Below are positions 8,172 to 16,561 of a DNA stretch of 64,000 nt, piece by piece; the stretch's first letter is position 1, and every line of letters starts with the position of its first letter. The notes beneath the pieces are model-generated. The model searched no databases. It worked only from the letters and a program-made list of their open reading frames with translations, and was not told the DNA's origin. The DNA lies in NCBI RefSeq assembly GCF_001542625.1, contig NZ_CP016279.1, forward strand, positions 2,852,001-2,916,000, given 5' to 3'. The stretch comes from Streptomyces griseochromogenes. Its GTDB lineage: Bacteria; Actinomycetota; Actinomycetes; Streptomycetales; Streptomycetaceae. The position numbers were made by a program, and so were the translations under genes.

Positions 8172-9116
8172 CTAGAAGTACCCCTCGCGCTTGCGGTCTT
8201 CCATCGCGGCCTCGGAGAGCTTGTCGTCGGCGCGGGTCGCGCCGCGCTCGGTCAGCCGGGAAGCGGCGATCTCGGCGATGACGGCGTCCAGCGTGGTGGC
8301 GTCGGAGTCGACGGCGCCCGTGCAGGACATGTCACCGACGGTCCGGTAGCGCACCAGGCGCCTGACGACGGTCTCGGTCTCCTTCGGACCGCCCCACTCG
8401 CCCGCCGTCAGCCACATCCCGGCCCGCTGGAACACCTCGCGCTCGTGCGCGAAGTAGATCTGCGGCAGCTCGATGCCCTCGCGGGCGATGTACTGCCACA
8501 CGTCCAGCTCGGTCCAGTTGGACAGCGGGAACACTCTGACGTGCTCGCCGGGCGCGTGCCGGCCGTTGTACAGGTTCCACAGCTCGGGGCGCTGGCGACG
8601 CGGGTCCCACTGGGAGAACTCGTCGCGCAGCGAGAACACCCGCTCCTTGGCGCGGGCCTTCTCCTCGTCGCGCCGGCCGCCGCCGAAGACCGCGTCGAAC
8701 TTCTCGCTCTGGATCTTCTCCGTCAGCGGAAGCGTCTGCAGCGGGTTACGGGTGCCGTCGGGACGCTCCTTGAGCACACCCCGGTCGATGTAGTCCTGGA
8801 CGGAGGCCACATGGAGGCGCAGCCCATGTGCGGCGACCACACGGTCCCGGTACTCCAGCACCTCGGGGAAGTTGTGTCCGGTGTCCACATGGAGCAGCGA
8901 GAAGGGGATCGCGGCGGGCGCGAACGCCTTCAGCGCGAGATGCAGCATGACGATGGAGTCCTTGCCCCCGGAGAACAGGATCACCGGGTTCTCGAACTCG
9001 CCCGCCACCTCGCGGAAGATGTGCACCGCCTCGGACTCCAGCGCGTCCAGGTGCGAGAGGGCGTACGGGCTGGACGTGTCCTCGTGGTCTCCGTGCACGG
9101 AAGCGACGGTCGTCAT
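8172..9116 (-). CDS. cysD: Sulfate adenylyltransferase subunit 2
   Basis: The 314-residue product carries the PP-loop ATP pyrophosphatase motif LFSGGKDS and the CysD blocks [28 protein letters not shown] and FPLSNWTELDVWQYI. It joins sulfate and ATP to give APS in complex with the GTPase CysN. ATG 9116 overlaps the cysC stop in an ATGA junction, so translation is coupled; an open upstream extension of the frame runs through cysC and is not coding. The C-terminus ends in KREGYF, typical of the family. Confidence 0.95.
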   Translation of the reverse strand: MTTVASVHGDHEDTSSPYALSHLDALESEAVHIFREVAGEFENPVILFSGGKDSIVMLHLALKAFAPAAIPFSLLHVDTGHNFPEVLEYRDRVVAAHGLRLHVASVQDYIDRGVLKERPDGTRNPLQTLPLTEKIQSEKFDAVFGGGRRDEEKARAKERVFSLRDEFSQWDPRRQRPELWNLYNGRHAPGEHVRVFPLSNWTELDVWQYIAREGIELPQIYFAHEREVFQRAGMWLTAGEWGGPKETETVVRRLVRYRTVGDMSCTGAVDSDATTLDAVIAEIAASRLTERGATRADDKLSEAAMEDRKREGYF

Positions 9117-9649
9117 GCCAGTCCCCTTTCGCTGAGCACGGCGTGCACCGACGCCGCGGACTCCTGGACCGTCTGGTTCTGGGACTCGATCCGCAGATCC
9201 GGCGAGACGGGCTCCTCGTACGGGTCGTCGACCCCGGTCAGCCCCGACAGCTCGCCCGCCGCCTGCTTGGCGTACAGGCCCTTCACATCGCGCACGGAGC
9301 ACACTTCGACCGGGGTGGCCACATGCACCTCGACGTACGCCGTGCCGTTCTGCTCGTGGCGCCCGCGGACCGCGTCCCGGCTGTCCGCGTACGGCGCGAT
9401 CACCGGGACCAGCGCCTTGACGCCGTTGCGGGCCAGCAGCTCGGCGACGAAGCCGATGCGCTGCACATTGGTGTGCCGGTCCGTACGGCTGAAGCCGAGG
9501 CCCGCCGAGATGAACTCGCGGATCTCGTCGCCGTCGAGCACCTCGACGAGGTGGCCCTCCGCACGCAGCCGGCCGGCCAGCTCGTAGGCGATGGTGGTCT
9601 TGCCGGCGCTCGGCAGACCCGTGAGCCAGACGGTGGCTCCGGTGGTCAC
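9113..9649 (-). CDS. cysC: Adenylylsulfate kinase (APS kinase)
   Basis: The product is 178 residues from GTG 9649, which has AGGAGA five bases upstream; an ATG at 9688 overlapping the cysH stop is the alternative and would add 13 residues. Walker A is GLPSAGKTT and the APS-binding region includes GFSRTDRHTNVQRIGFVAEL. It phosphorylates APS to PAPS. Its presence beside an APS-type CysH means the cell can either reduce APS directly or make PAPS for sulfotransfer. It lies between cysH and cysD in the operon. Confidence 0.93.
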   Translation of the reverse strand: MTTGATVWLTGLPSAGKTTIAYELAGRLRAEGHLVEVLDGDEIREFISAGLGFSRTDRHTNVQRIGFVAELLARNGVKALVPVIAPYADSRDAVRGRHEQNGTAYVEVHVATPVEVCSVRDVKGLYAKQAAGELSGLTGVDDPYEEPVSPDLRIESQNQTVQESAASVHAVLSERGLA

Positions 9650-9684
9650 GTGGTTCTCCTGGTCGTCGTGCTTCTCGGGGGCCG

Positions 9685-10395
9685 TCATCCGTGCAGCCCG
9701 CACTCGGTCTTGGCGCGTCCCGCCCAGCGGCCGGCGCGCGCGTCCTCGCCCTCCAGGACCCGGCGGGTGCACGGGGCGCAGCCGACGGAGGTGTAGCCGT
9801 CCATCAGCAGAGGGTTGGTCAGCACGCCGTGCTCGGCCACGTAGGCGTCGACGTCGTCCTGCGTCCAGCGGGCGATCGGGGATATCTTGACCTTCTGCCG
9901 CTTCTCGTCCCAGCCGACGACCGGGGTGTTCGCCCGGGTGGGGGACTCGTCGCGGCGCAGCCCCGTCGCCCAGGCGGCGTAGCCCTTCAGGCCCTCCTCC
10001 AGCGGCTGCACCTTGCGCAGCTTGCAGCACAGGTCGGGGTCGCGGTCGTGCAGCTTCGGGCCGTACTCGGCGTCCTGCTCGGCGACCGTCTGACGCGGTG
10101 TGAGGGTGATGACGTCGACGTCCATCACGGCCTCGACGGCGTCCCGGGTGCCGATGGTCTCCGGGAAGTGGTAGCCGGTGTCGAGGAAGACGACATCCAC
10201 GCCCTTCAGCACGCGCGAGGCGAGATGGGCGACCACGGCGTCCTCCATCGAGGAGGTGACGCAGAACCGCTTGCCGAAGGTGTCCACCGCCCACTGGAGG
10301 ATCTCCAGGGCGGAGGCGTCCTCCAGGTCGCGGCCCGCCTGCTCGGCGAGCCGCTTCAACTCCTCGCTCGTACGCTCTTCCTGAGCCGTCGTCAT
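9685..10395 (-). CDS. cysH: Adenylylsulfate reductase, iron-sulfur type
   Basis: The 236-residue protein has the PAPS/APS reductase fold with the cysteine pair CCKLRKVQPL and the later CAPC, which together ligate a 4Fe-4S cluster in APS-type reductases. The C-terminal KTECGLHG bears the catalytic cysteine. It reduces activated sulfate to sulfite with thioredoxin. ATG 10395 overlaps the preceding zinc-ribbon gene's stop by four bases. The cluster cysteines argue for APS rather than PAPS as the preferred substrate. Confidence 0.93.
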   Translation of the reverse strand: MTTAQEERTSEELKRLAEQAGRDLEDASALEILQWAVDTFGKRFCVTSSMEDAVVAHLASRVLKGVDVVFLDTGYHFPETIGTRDAVEAVMDVDVITLTPRQTVAEQDAEYGPKLHDRDPDLCCKLRKVQPLEEGLKGYAAWATGLRRDESPTRANTPVVGWDEKRQKVKISPIARWTQDDVDAYVAEHGVLTNPLLMDGYTSVGCAPCTRRVLEGEDARAGRWAGRAKTECGLHG

Positions 10396-10583
10396 ATCCG
10401 CTCGTCCCCTCCGTTGTCGGCTCGCTGAAGACCCCGGGCGAGCAGCCCGAGGAACTTCAGCTGGAATGCGCGGTTGCACGCCCCGCATTCCCAGGCGCCG
10501 TGACTCCCTTCCAGAGCTTCGCTCGGCCGGAGGTCCTCGTCGCCGCAGTAGGGGCAGTAGAAGGGTGCGGCCCGCTCGCTCAC
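10392..10583 (-). CDS. Small zinc-ribbon / rubredoxin-like protein of the sulfur operon
   Basis: A 63-residue protein starting at GTG 10583, overlapping the sulfite reductase stop. It has two cysteine pairs, CPYC and CGAC, separated by about 20 residues, as in a zinc ribbon or rubredoxin-like knuckle. The position between sulfite reductase and cysH matches the gene order of other Streptomyces, where a similar tiny protein is present. A role in electron delivery to the reductase or in its assembly is plausible but not shown. The overlaps at both ends mean it is made together with its neighbours. Confidence 0.75.
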   Translation of the reverse strand: MSERAAPFYCPYCGDEDLRPSEALEGSHGAWECGACNRAFQLKFLGLLARGLQRADNGGDERI

Positions 10584-12277
10584 GACAGGGCCTCCTCGGA
10601 AGCGCGGGCAGCCCAGGTGGCGAACCGCTCGCCGTCCTCGCGCTCCGCCTGGTAGCGCTTGAGGACCCGCTCGACGTAGTCGGGCAGTTCCTCCGAGGTG
10701 ACCTTCAGGCCGCGCACCTTGCGGCCGAAGCCCGCCTCCAGACCGAGGGCACCGCCCAGGTGCACCTGGAAGCCCTCGACCTGCTCGCCCTTGTCGTTGA
10801 CGACCAGCTGGCCCTTGAGACCGATGTCCGCCACCTGGATACGGGCGCAGGCGTTCGGGCAGCCGTTGATGTTGATGGTGATCGGCTCGTCGAAGTCCGG
10901 GATGCGGCGCTCCAGTTCGTCGATCAGCGAGATGCCGCGCGCCTTGGTCTCCACGATGGCGAGCTTGCAGAACTCGATGCCGGTGCAGGCCATCGTGCCG
11001 CGCCGGAACGGGGACGGGCTCACCGACAGGTCCAGCGCCTCAAGACCGGCCACCAGGGACTCGACCTGCGCCTCCTCGACGTCCAGCACGATCATCTTCT
11101 GCTCGACGGTGGTGCGGACCCGGCTCGTGCCGTGCGCTTCGGCGACATCGGCGATCTTGGCCAGCAGCGTGCCGTCGACCCGCCCGACGCGCGGCGCGAA
11201 ACCGACGTAGAACCGGCCGTCCTGCTGCCGGTGCACACCCACGTGGTCCCGCCAGCGCGCCACCGGCTGCGCGGGCGGCGGACCGTCGATCAGCTTCCGC
11301 TTGAGGTACTCGTCCTCCAGCACCTGGCGGAACTTCTCGGCGCCCCAGTCGGCGACCAGGAACTTCAGGCGCGCGCGGGTGCGCAGCCGCCGGTAGCCGT
11401 AGTCGCGGAAGATCGAGATGACGCCCTCGTAGGCGTCCGGGACCTCGTCCAGCGGCACCCAGGCGCCGAGCCGGACGCCGATCTTCGGGTTGGTGGACAG
11501 GCCGCCGCCGACCCACAGGTCGAAGCCGGGGCCGTGCTCGGGGTGGACGACGCCGACGAACGCCACGTCGTTGATCTCGTGCGCCACGTCCAGCAGCGGC
11601 GAGCCGGAGACCGCCGACTTGAACTTGCGGGGCAGGTTCGAGAACGCCTTGTTGCCGACGATCCGACGGTGGATCTCCTCGACGGCCGGGGTGCCGTCGA
11701 TGATCTCGTCCGCGGCGATGCCGGCGACCGGGGAGCCGAGGATCACACGGGGCGTGTCGCCGCAGGCCTCGGTGGTGGACAGGCCGACCGCCTCGAGACG
11801 GTCCCAGATCGCGGGCACGTCCTCGATCCGGATCCAGTGCAGCTGGATGTTCTGCCGGTCGGTGATGTCCGCGGTGCCGCGCGCGAACTCCTGCGAGATC
11901 TCGCCGATCACCCGCAGCTGCTCGGTCGACAGCCGCCCGCCGTCGATGCGCACCCGCAGCATGAAGTACTCGTCGTCCAGCTCTTCCGGCTCCAGGATGG
12001 CGGTCTTGCCGCCGTCGATCCCGGGACGGCGCTGGGTGTACAGCCCCCACCAGCGCATCCGGCCGCGCAGGTCGTTGGGGTCGATCGAGTCGAATCCGCG
12101 CTTGGAGTAGATCGTCTCAATGCGTGTCCGCACATTGAGACCGTCGTCGTCCTTCTTGAACTGTTCGTTCCCGTTCAGCGGGGTGAAGTGACCTACGGCC
12201 CACTGCCCCTCACCGCGGTGACGACTCACCTTGCGGCGGGGCGCGGACGCGGCGGGGTTCTGCGGGGTGGCGGCCAT
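10580..12277 (-). CDS. sir: Ferredoxin-type sulfite reductase (nitrite/sulfite reductase family)
   Basis: The 565-residue product from ATG 12277 (AAGGA nine bases upstream) has both halves of the siroheme sulfite/nitrite reductase fold. The cluster ligands are CTGIEFC and GCPNAC, the usual CX5C and CX3C. Sulfite is reduced to sulfide for cysteine synthesis. The surrounding APS reductase and sulfate adenylyltransferase genes favour sulfite over nitrite as substrate. It is the first structural gene of the operon and lies behind a leader peptide and a hairpin, so it is the likely target of attenuation. An open extension to 12385 runs through the hairpin and is not coding. Confidence 0.93.
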   Translation of the reverse strand: MAATPQNPAASAPRRKVSRHRGEGQWAVGHFTPLNGNEQFKKDDDGLNVRTRIETIYSKRGFDSIDPNDLRGRMRWWGLYTQRRPGIDGGKTAILEPEELDDEYFMLRVRIDGGRLSTEQLRVIGEISQEFARGTADITDRQNIQLHWIRIEDVPAIWDRLEAVGLSTTEACGDTPRVILGSPVAGIAADEIIDGTPAVEEIHRRIVGNKAFSNLPRKFKSAVSGSPLLDVAHEINDVAFVGVVHPEHGPGFDLWVGGGLSTNPKIGVRLGAWVPLDEVPDAYEGVISIFRDYGYRRLRTRARLKFLVADWGAEKFRQVLEDEYLKRKLIDGPPPAQPVARWRDHVGVHRQQDGRFYVGFAPRVGRVDGTLLAKIADVAEAHGTSRVRTTVEQKMIVLDVEEAQVESLVAGLEALDLSVSPSPFRRGTMACTGIEFCKLAIVETKARGISLIDELERRIPDFDEPITININGCPNACARIQVADIGLKGQLVVNDKGEQVEGFQVHLGGALGLEAGFGRKVRGLKVTSEELPDYVERVLKRYQAEREDGERFATWAARASEEALS

Positions 12278-12370
12278 GGTTGTACGTCCTTCGGACAGCG
12301 ACGGATGGGGTCGGCGCGCAGCGCCGTCGATGAGGATGGCGGTCAGGTGACGGGCGGGAGGCTCTGACCT

Positions 12371-12410
12371 GCGCATATCGCGCACGCGGGCACGCGTGCG
12401 CGATATGCGC
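12371..12410 (-). promoter_or_regulatory. Perfect 17-base hairpin in the sulfite reductase leader
   Basis: GCGCATATCGCGCACGC at 12371-12387 is followed, after six bases, by its exact complement. It lies 41 bases after the leader peptide stop and 93 bases before the sulfite reductase start. Its stability and place suit an attenuator terminator whose formation depends on ribosome movement over the leader peptide. There is no T-run after it. A dyad-bound repressor site is the alternative. Confidence 0.6.
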
Positions 12411-12451
12411 AGCAGGAATCTGAGACAGGGGGATCGGCGGTGCTGGAGCGG

Positions 12452-12535
12452 TCAGCTCGCCGGACAGATGGCGCTGGACATGCGGCCGAGGTCGACGTGC
12501 CGCCGACTCACCAAGGCAATTCCAGTTCCAGACAT
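12452..12535 (-). CDS. Leader peptide of the sulfur assimilation operon
   Basis: ATG 12535 encodes 27 residues, beginning MSGTGIALV, with the core SRRHVDLGRMSSAIC near the end. This RRHVDL...SSAIC pattern is characteristic of short actinomycete leader peptides found ahead of sulfur genes and thought to work by attenuation. The single cysteine codon is four codons from the stop. It precedes the sulfite reductase gene by 174 bases with a strong hairpin between. Too short for normal gene finding. Regulation by cysteine or cysteinyl-tRNA supply is inference. Confidence 0.75.
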   Translation of the reverse strand: MSGTGIALVSRRHVDLGRMSSAICPAS

Positions 12536-12557
12536 GACGGAAGCGTGTCACGGAGAT

Positions 12558-12572
12558 CTGGACACAGTCCAG
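12558..12572. promoter_or_regulatory. Candidate operator upstream of the sulfur operon
   Basis: CTGGACACAGTCCAG is an exact six-base inverted repeat with a three-base centre, 23 bases before the leader peptide start on the minus strand. The position suits a repressor site overlapping the operon promoter. The bound regulator is unknown. Confidence 0.4.
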
Positions 12573-12588
12573 CTTCGTCCAAAATGCG

Positions 12589-12623
12589 GACACCCTTGTC
12601 CCGAAGTGTGGGACAAGGGTGTC
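12589..12623 (-). terminator. Terminator of the acetyltransferase gene
   Basis: A perfect 14-base stem (GACACCCTTGTCCC and its complement) with a seven-base loop lies 40 bases past the GNAT stop. On the minus strand it is followed closely by TTTT, so it looks like an intrinsic terminator. It also insulates the sulfur operon promoter from read-through. Confidence 0.75.
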
Positions 12624-12662
12624 GTCGGTCACATGTGCCGCGGGACGGCTTGTCCCGGCAGG

Positions 12663-13235
12663 TCAGGCAGGGTAAGCCCCGGGCCAGGGACCGGGTGCGG
12701 GCGCCTCGGGCTCCTCCTCGACTTTCGTGTCGAACAGCTTGAAGCCCCGCCGCTGGTAGTTGGCCATCGCGAACTCGCCGTCCTTGCTGCAGGTGTGCAG
12801 CCACACCCGCTTCGTCGGCGGCCGCTCGGGCCACCGCTCGGCCAGGTCCCAGGCGCGGGCGGTGCCGCACGCCAGCAGGGGGCCGCCGATCCCGCGGCCG
12901 CGGAAGGCGGGGATCAGCCCGAAGTAGACGATCTCGACCGCACCGTCGTCCTGGGGGTCCAGCTCGACGTACCCGGCGGGGGTGTCCCGGTCGTACGCCA
13001 CCCACGTCTCCACACCGGGGCGGTCCAGGTGCTCCCGCCACCGGGCGTAGGTCCAGCCGAGCCGGTCGGTCCAGCGGATGTCGCCGCCGACGGAGGCGTA
13101 CAGGAAGCGGCTGAATTCGGGGGACGGGACCTCGGCGCGGACGATCCGCACATCGCCCTCGGGGGCCGCGGCCGGCAGAAGGTCGGCAGGCGAGGTCTGT
13201 TCCAGGGACCAGGTGGTGACGGGGATGCTGCTCAT
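12663..13235 (-). CDS. GNAT-family N-acetyltransferase
   Basis: The 190-residue protein has the acetyl-CoA binding motif A as PAFRGRGIGGPLLACG, preceded by the typical beta-strand VEIVYFGLIP, and a late motif B region WLHTCSKDGEFAMANYQRRGF. GNAT enzymes transfer an acetyl group to an amine, either of a small molecule or a protein terminus; the acceptor cannot be told here. The gene is alone, with a terminator behind it and the secreted-protein gene upstream on the same strand ending 88 bases away. Cytoplasmic. Confidence 0.85.
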   Translation of the reverse strand: MSSIPVTTWSLEQTSPADLLPAAAPEGDVRIVRAEVPSPEFSRFLYASVGGDIRWTDRLGWTYARWREHLDRPGVETWVAYDRDTPAGYVELDPQDDGAVEIVYFGLIPAFRGRGIGGPLLACGTARAWDLAERWPERPPTKRVWLHTCSKDGEFAMANYQRRGFKLFDTKVEEEPEAPAPGPWPGAYPA

Positions 13236-13322
13236 GCGTGCCAGGGAATCATCCCGTCCGGCCGTCTGTCGATCGTCCGGGTCGCCCCGCAGGTCACTCC
13301 GGCCGGCGCCGCGGCCGGGCCG

Positions 13323-14657
13323 TCACCCCAGTGACCGGTCCAGCGCGGCCAGGGGCATCGCGAACAGCATCCGGTCCGACAGGGACCACACCTCGCCGGT
13401 CCCCTGCCAGTAGGACAGGGATCCCGCGGACGCGGCCCAGCAGTGGTGCGAGGCCTCCGAGCCGCAGTGTGCCGCCGTCGCCCCCTCGGTGTCCTGCCGC
13501 CACAGCCCGCCGTGGCCGTCCATGGATCCGGACGGCCGGCCCACGTACCAGGACGGTCGCGCCTGCCCGGGCTGCCGGTACGACAGCACGCCCCGGATCC
13601 CGGCCGCGTGCGTCCGGTAGGCCTCGACCGCGTCGACCCGGCCGGTGCCGTCGGCGGCGAGCAGGCCGGTGCGCGCGGGGTCCGTGCTGAACGCGTACCG
13701 CCACAGCCGGCTGTGCCGGTCGCCGCCGGGCGCGGTCCACTCGCCGGCGACGAGGGTGTCGGGTGCCGTGCCGCGGTCGAGGGAGAGGGCGCCGGGGCAG
13801 GGCGGGCCGGAGGCGGTGCAGCGGCCCGCGGCGAAGCGGTACGAGCCGACGGCGGGCATCACGTACCGGTAGCCGTCGGCGGACCAGCCGCCGGGCACCC
13901 GGCCGATCGCGGCCCCGTCCACCGTGGTGCGCTGGATGCGGTCGAGGTCGTACACGTAGAGCGCCTCGGCGCTGCCGCTCGTGGTGGTGACCAGCAGCTT
14001 GTCCTGGTGCCAGACCATCCCGGAGATACGGGAGGCCAGGCCCCGGTAGTCGCGGCCGCCGTCGACGGGCACCACCAGGAGCACCCAGCGGTAGGCGGGA
14101 CGGCTCGGGTCGTCGGCGTCGACGAAGGCGACCCTGGCCAGGCCCCGTTCGGCGGCGGGCCCGGTGGTGGTGCTGTGGGTCCAGCCGGTGAGGATCACCC
14201 GGTGGGTGCCCCAGACGCCGTCGTCGTCGGCGTCCCCGGAGGTGGTCACCGAGGCCGGCCGCCAGGCGGTCGCGGTGGCATCGGACCGGTCCCAGCAGTA
14301 GGCGCGGTCGGTGTCCGGGGTGACGGGCAGGGTCGCGCGGTCCTCGGCGGTGCAGTCGGCGCCCTCGCGCAGGGTGCGGTCGGCGTCCTTCAGCACGGCG
14401 TCGACCCCGACCGGGTGGCCCATCGAGGCGGCGAGGCGGTTCAGTGTGGGTGCGGGCACCAGATGCTCCTGGAGCCGCAGGGGGCCGGTGTCGGCCGGGG
14501 AGGTCAGTGGCTTGAGCGCGCCGGGGTTCTCGGCGACCCCGGCCTGCGAGGCGCTGATCAGGGTGGCGGCCGCCGTCAGGGCCAGCGCGGTCCCGGCCAG
14601 GACCGCGCGCAGGGCCGCGCCCCGTCTGCGCCGGCGATGTCTGCCGCGATGCTTCAT
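13323..14657 (-). CDS. Secreted protein of unknown function
   Basis: ATG 14657 follows GGAGGAG and gives 444 residues. The N-terminus is a basic stretch (KHRGRHRRRRR) and a hydrophobic segment, AVLAGTALALTAAATLISA, so it is exported, perhaps as a lipid-free secreted protein. The mature part contains repeated aromatic beta-strand-like blocks (WYVGRPSGSMDGHGGLWRQ, YRYVMPAVGSYRF) and a few cysteines likely paired outside the cell. I recognise no catalytic motif; the repeats could be a beta-propeller. It is followed by the GNAT gene on the same strand. Confidence 0.75.
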   Translation of the reverse strand: MKHRGRHRRRRRGAALRAVLAGTALALTAAATLISASQAGVAENPGALKPLTSPADTGPLRLQEHLVPAPTLNRLAASMGHPVGVDAVLKDADRTLREGADCTAEDRATLPVTPDTDRAYCWDRSDATATAWRPASVTTSGDADDDGVWGTHRVILTGWTHSTTTGPAAERGLARVAFVDADDPSRPAYRWVLLVVPVDGGRDYRGLASRISGMVWHQDKLLVTTTSGSAEALYVYDLDRIQRTTVDGAAIGRVPGGWSADGYRYVMPAVGSYRFAAGRCTASGPPCPGALSLDRGTAPDTLVAGEWTAPGGDRHSRLWRYAFSTDPARTGLLAADGTGRVDAVEAYRTHAAGIRGVLSYRQPGQARPSWYVGRPSGSMDGHGGLWRQDTEGATAAHCGSEASHHCWAASAGSLSYWQGTGEVWSLSDRMLFAMPLAALDRSLG

Positions 14658-14869
14658 GTCTCCTCCACAGGCGGGCCAACTGCGCCTGGTGGTCTGTGCG
14701 TTGACCGAGGAGCAGGTGGGGAGGCCCGTAGCGATGCTACGGCAGTGAGGGGCGGAGCGGGGTGAAGACCCCGCAATTATGCGGAAGTCAGCCGAACGGG
14801 GCGGGTGCCGCACCTCGGAGTGCACCCGTGCGTGTCATCCGGCGCCTGCCTGGTGCCCGTCCCTGCGCG

Positions 14870-16195
14870 TCAGTCGGCCGCCGCCGCCCGTCGCCGTGCC
14901 ACCGCCGGAGCCGTGGACTGGGGGAGCAGGTCGCAGGGGTCGCCCGGCAGCAGCACCTCGACCTCCACGTCCTCGCAGAAACGATACGGCCGGTGTTGCA
15001 GAAGGTCCCCAAGATATCGGCGAATTCTGGACATTTCTGCCCTTACGGTCACCGTTCTGGAGGGGTCGCCGAACAGGTCCTCGGCGAGGCCCGCCGCACC
15101 GCGCCCGGAGCGGTGTTCGGCGAGCAGATAGAGCAACTCGGCGTGCCGGGGGCTGAGTTCGCGGGACCAGGACCCCGCTGTGGCGGCGACGGTCACCGAG
15201 CTGCGGACCGGCCGCCTCAGGTCCAGCACGATCCGGGTGGTGCCGGCCGGCGGTTCCTCCTCGGCCGCCCGCAGCAGCCAGCCCCCGGCCAGCGGCTCCA
15301 CCGCGCACGAGCCGAGCGAGGGCAGCCACCGGTACCCCGGTGTCAGGGACTTGGGCAGCGTGACCCGCCGTACATAGGGCATGCCGGTCACGGCGGCCGC
15401 CCAGCCGTCCCGGTCCACCACCAGCGCCCGCCCCTCCAGCCGGGCCAGCACCGGCGCGGCCATCGTGCGCAGCCGCTCCAGCGAGGCCAGGTGCAGCTCG
15501 CGCAGGTGCGCCTCGGCGAGCTTGGCGACCGAGTCCACCCAGGCGAGGGTCGCCGGATGCATGGTCTCCAGCGGGCCGCTCACGTCCACCACGCCGATCA
15601 GCCGGCCGTCCCTCGGGTCGGTGATCGGGGCGCCCGTGCAGGTCCAGGAGGCGTGCGAGCGGACGAAGTGTTCGGCGGCGAAGACCTGTACGGGCCGCCG
15701 CACCACCGCCGGGGTGCCCACGCCGTTGGTGCCGACGACGTCTTCCCGCCAGTCGGCGCCGACCATGAACCCGAGGCTGTCGGCCTTGCGCAGGACCGGC
15801 GGGGAGCCCTCCCGCCACAGCACGCGCCCCTCGGCATCCGCGACGACCATGATGTGCTGGGCCACGTCCGCGACCGAAAGCAGACCTTCGCGCAACACCG
15901 GCAGGATGTGCCTGAGCGGTGACTCCTCGCGTCTGTGCCGCACTTCGTCCAGGGACAGCGGCCGGGATCTGAAGTCGTGGTCGGGGTCGACCCCGCTGCG
16001 CAGCATCCGTCCCCAGGACTGCTCGATCACCGGCCGGGGCGCGATCCGCGCACGTTGTCCGGCGAGTGTCGCCTCGCGCAGCTCGCTCAGCACCCGCGCC
16101 GCCTGCGCCGCGTCCACGGCGAACAGGCGCGCCACGTTCATCGGCGGGTTCACCACTGGGGTCCTCCCGGAAAGGCGATCGAACACACTTGTCAA
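14870..16195 (-). CDS. GAF-domain transcriptional regulator (AcoR-like N-terminal part)
   Basis: The 441-residue protein starts with the AcoR-type sensor region: QSWGRMLRSGVDPDH, then a GAF domain with WREDVVGTNGVGT and GRLIGVVDVSGPLETMHP. The sigma-54 AAA domain of AcoR is missing, as usual in Streptomyces. The C-terminal third (SPRHAELLYLLAEHRSGRG ... EMSRIRRYLGDLL) looks like a winged-helix output. Relatives sit next to aldehyde or alcohol dehydrogenase genes. Here the neighbour is an acyl-CoA dehydrogenase on the same strand, so the regulated gene is uncertain. Confidence 0.8.
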   Translation of the reverse strand: MTSVFDRLSGRTPVVNPPMNVARLFAVDAAQAARVLSELREATLAGQRARIAPRPVIEQSWGRMLRSGVDPDHDFRSRPLSLDEVRHRREESPLRHILPVLREGLLSVADVAQHIMVVADAEGRVLWREGSPPVLRKADSLGFMVGADWREDVVGTNGVGTPAVVRRPVQVFAAEHFVRSHASWTCTGAPITDPRDGRLIGVVDVSGPLETMHPATLAWVDSVAKLAEAHLRELHLASLERLRTMAAPVLARLEGRALVVDRDGWAAAVTGMPYVRRVTLPKSLTPGYRWLPSLGSCAVEPLAGGWLLRAAEEEPPAGTTRIVLDLRRPVRSSVTVAATAGSWSRELSPRHAELLYLLAEHRSGRGAAGLAEDLFGDPSRTVTVRAEMSRIRRYLGDLLQHRPYRFCEDVEVEVLLPGDPCDLLPQSTAPAVARRRAAAAD

Positions 16196-16289
16196 GCCAT
16201 TCCGGCGGCGGATTCCGGTCCGGCTGCGGGTCTCATACTGCCGCCTGGATCATGCCGGAGGCACACACTCCGCGCACACACACCACCAA

Positions 16290-16307
16290 GTTGCAACCCC
16301 CTGCAAC
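16290..16307. promoter_or_regulatory. Candidate operator upstream of the GAF regulator
   Basis: GTTGCAACCCCCTGCAAC is a six-base inverted repeat around a six-base centre; TGCAACCC also recurs directly ten bases apart. It lies about 95 bases before the regulator start, in the 366-base gap 16196-16561 where I see no gene. Autoregulation by the GAF protein is a reasonable guess. Confidence 0.35.
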
Positions 16308-16495
16308 CCTGGTGAACCGTACGAGGGTGGCCGAGACTTGACCATGACGCCGCCTCCGAGCGGCGTTCGTGGCCTCGAACGGGCCTGTGAGGCGGGGGTG
16401 GTGCCGTGTCGGCGCAGCACCACCCTCGCTGGGGCGGGGGCGTCCGCGACAGGGGGTGCGGCCCGGTGCGCGTCGGCGTCTGCGGGGTCGTCGTG

Positions 16496-16530
16496 GCTGG
16501 TCGGGCAGTTCCCCGCGCCCCTGAGTCGGC
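16496..16530 (-). repeat. Copy of a short dispersed intergenic repeat
   Basis: Read on the minus strand, this holds AGGGGCGCGGGGAACTGC followed by CCGACCAGCC, nearly identical to a segment at 31317-31354. The GGGGCGCGGGGAACTGCGCGA core is a sequence I recall as frequent between Streptomyces genes. It lies behind the GAF regulator's promoter region and ahead of nothing coding, just past the acyl-CoA dehydrogenase stop, so it may act as its terminator. Confidence 0.5.
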
Positions 16531-16561
16531 AACGGCGCCCTCGGCTGGTTCGTGGACCCTC

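Noticed and set aside
10466..12367. 633-codon plus-strand frame opposite sulfite reductase
   Set aside because: It mirrors the sulfite reductase gene, whose cluster motifs and ribosome site are clear.
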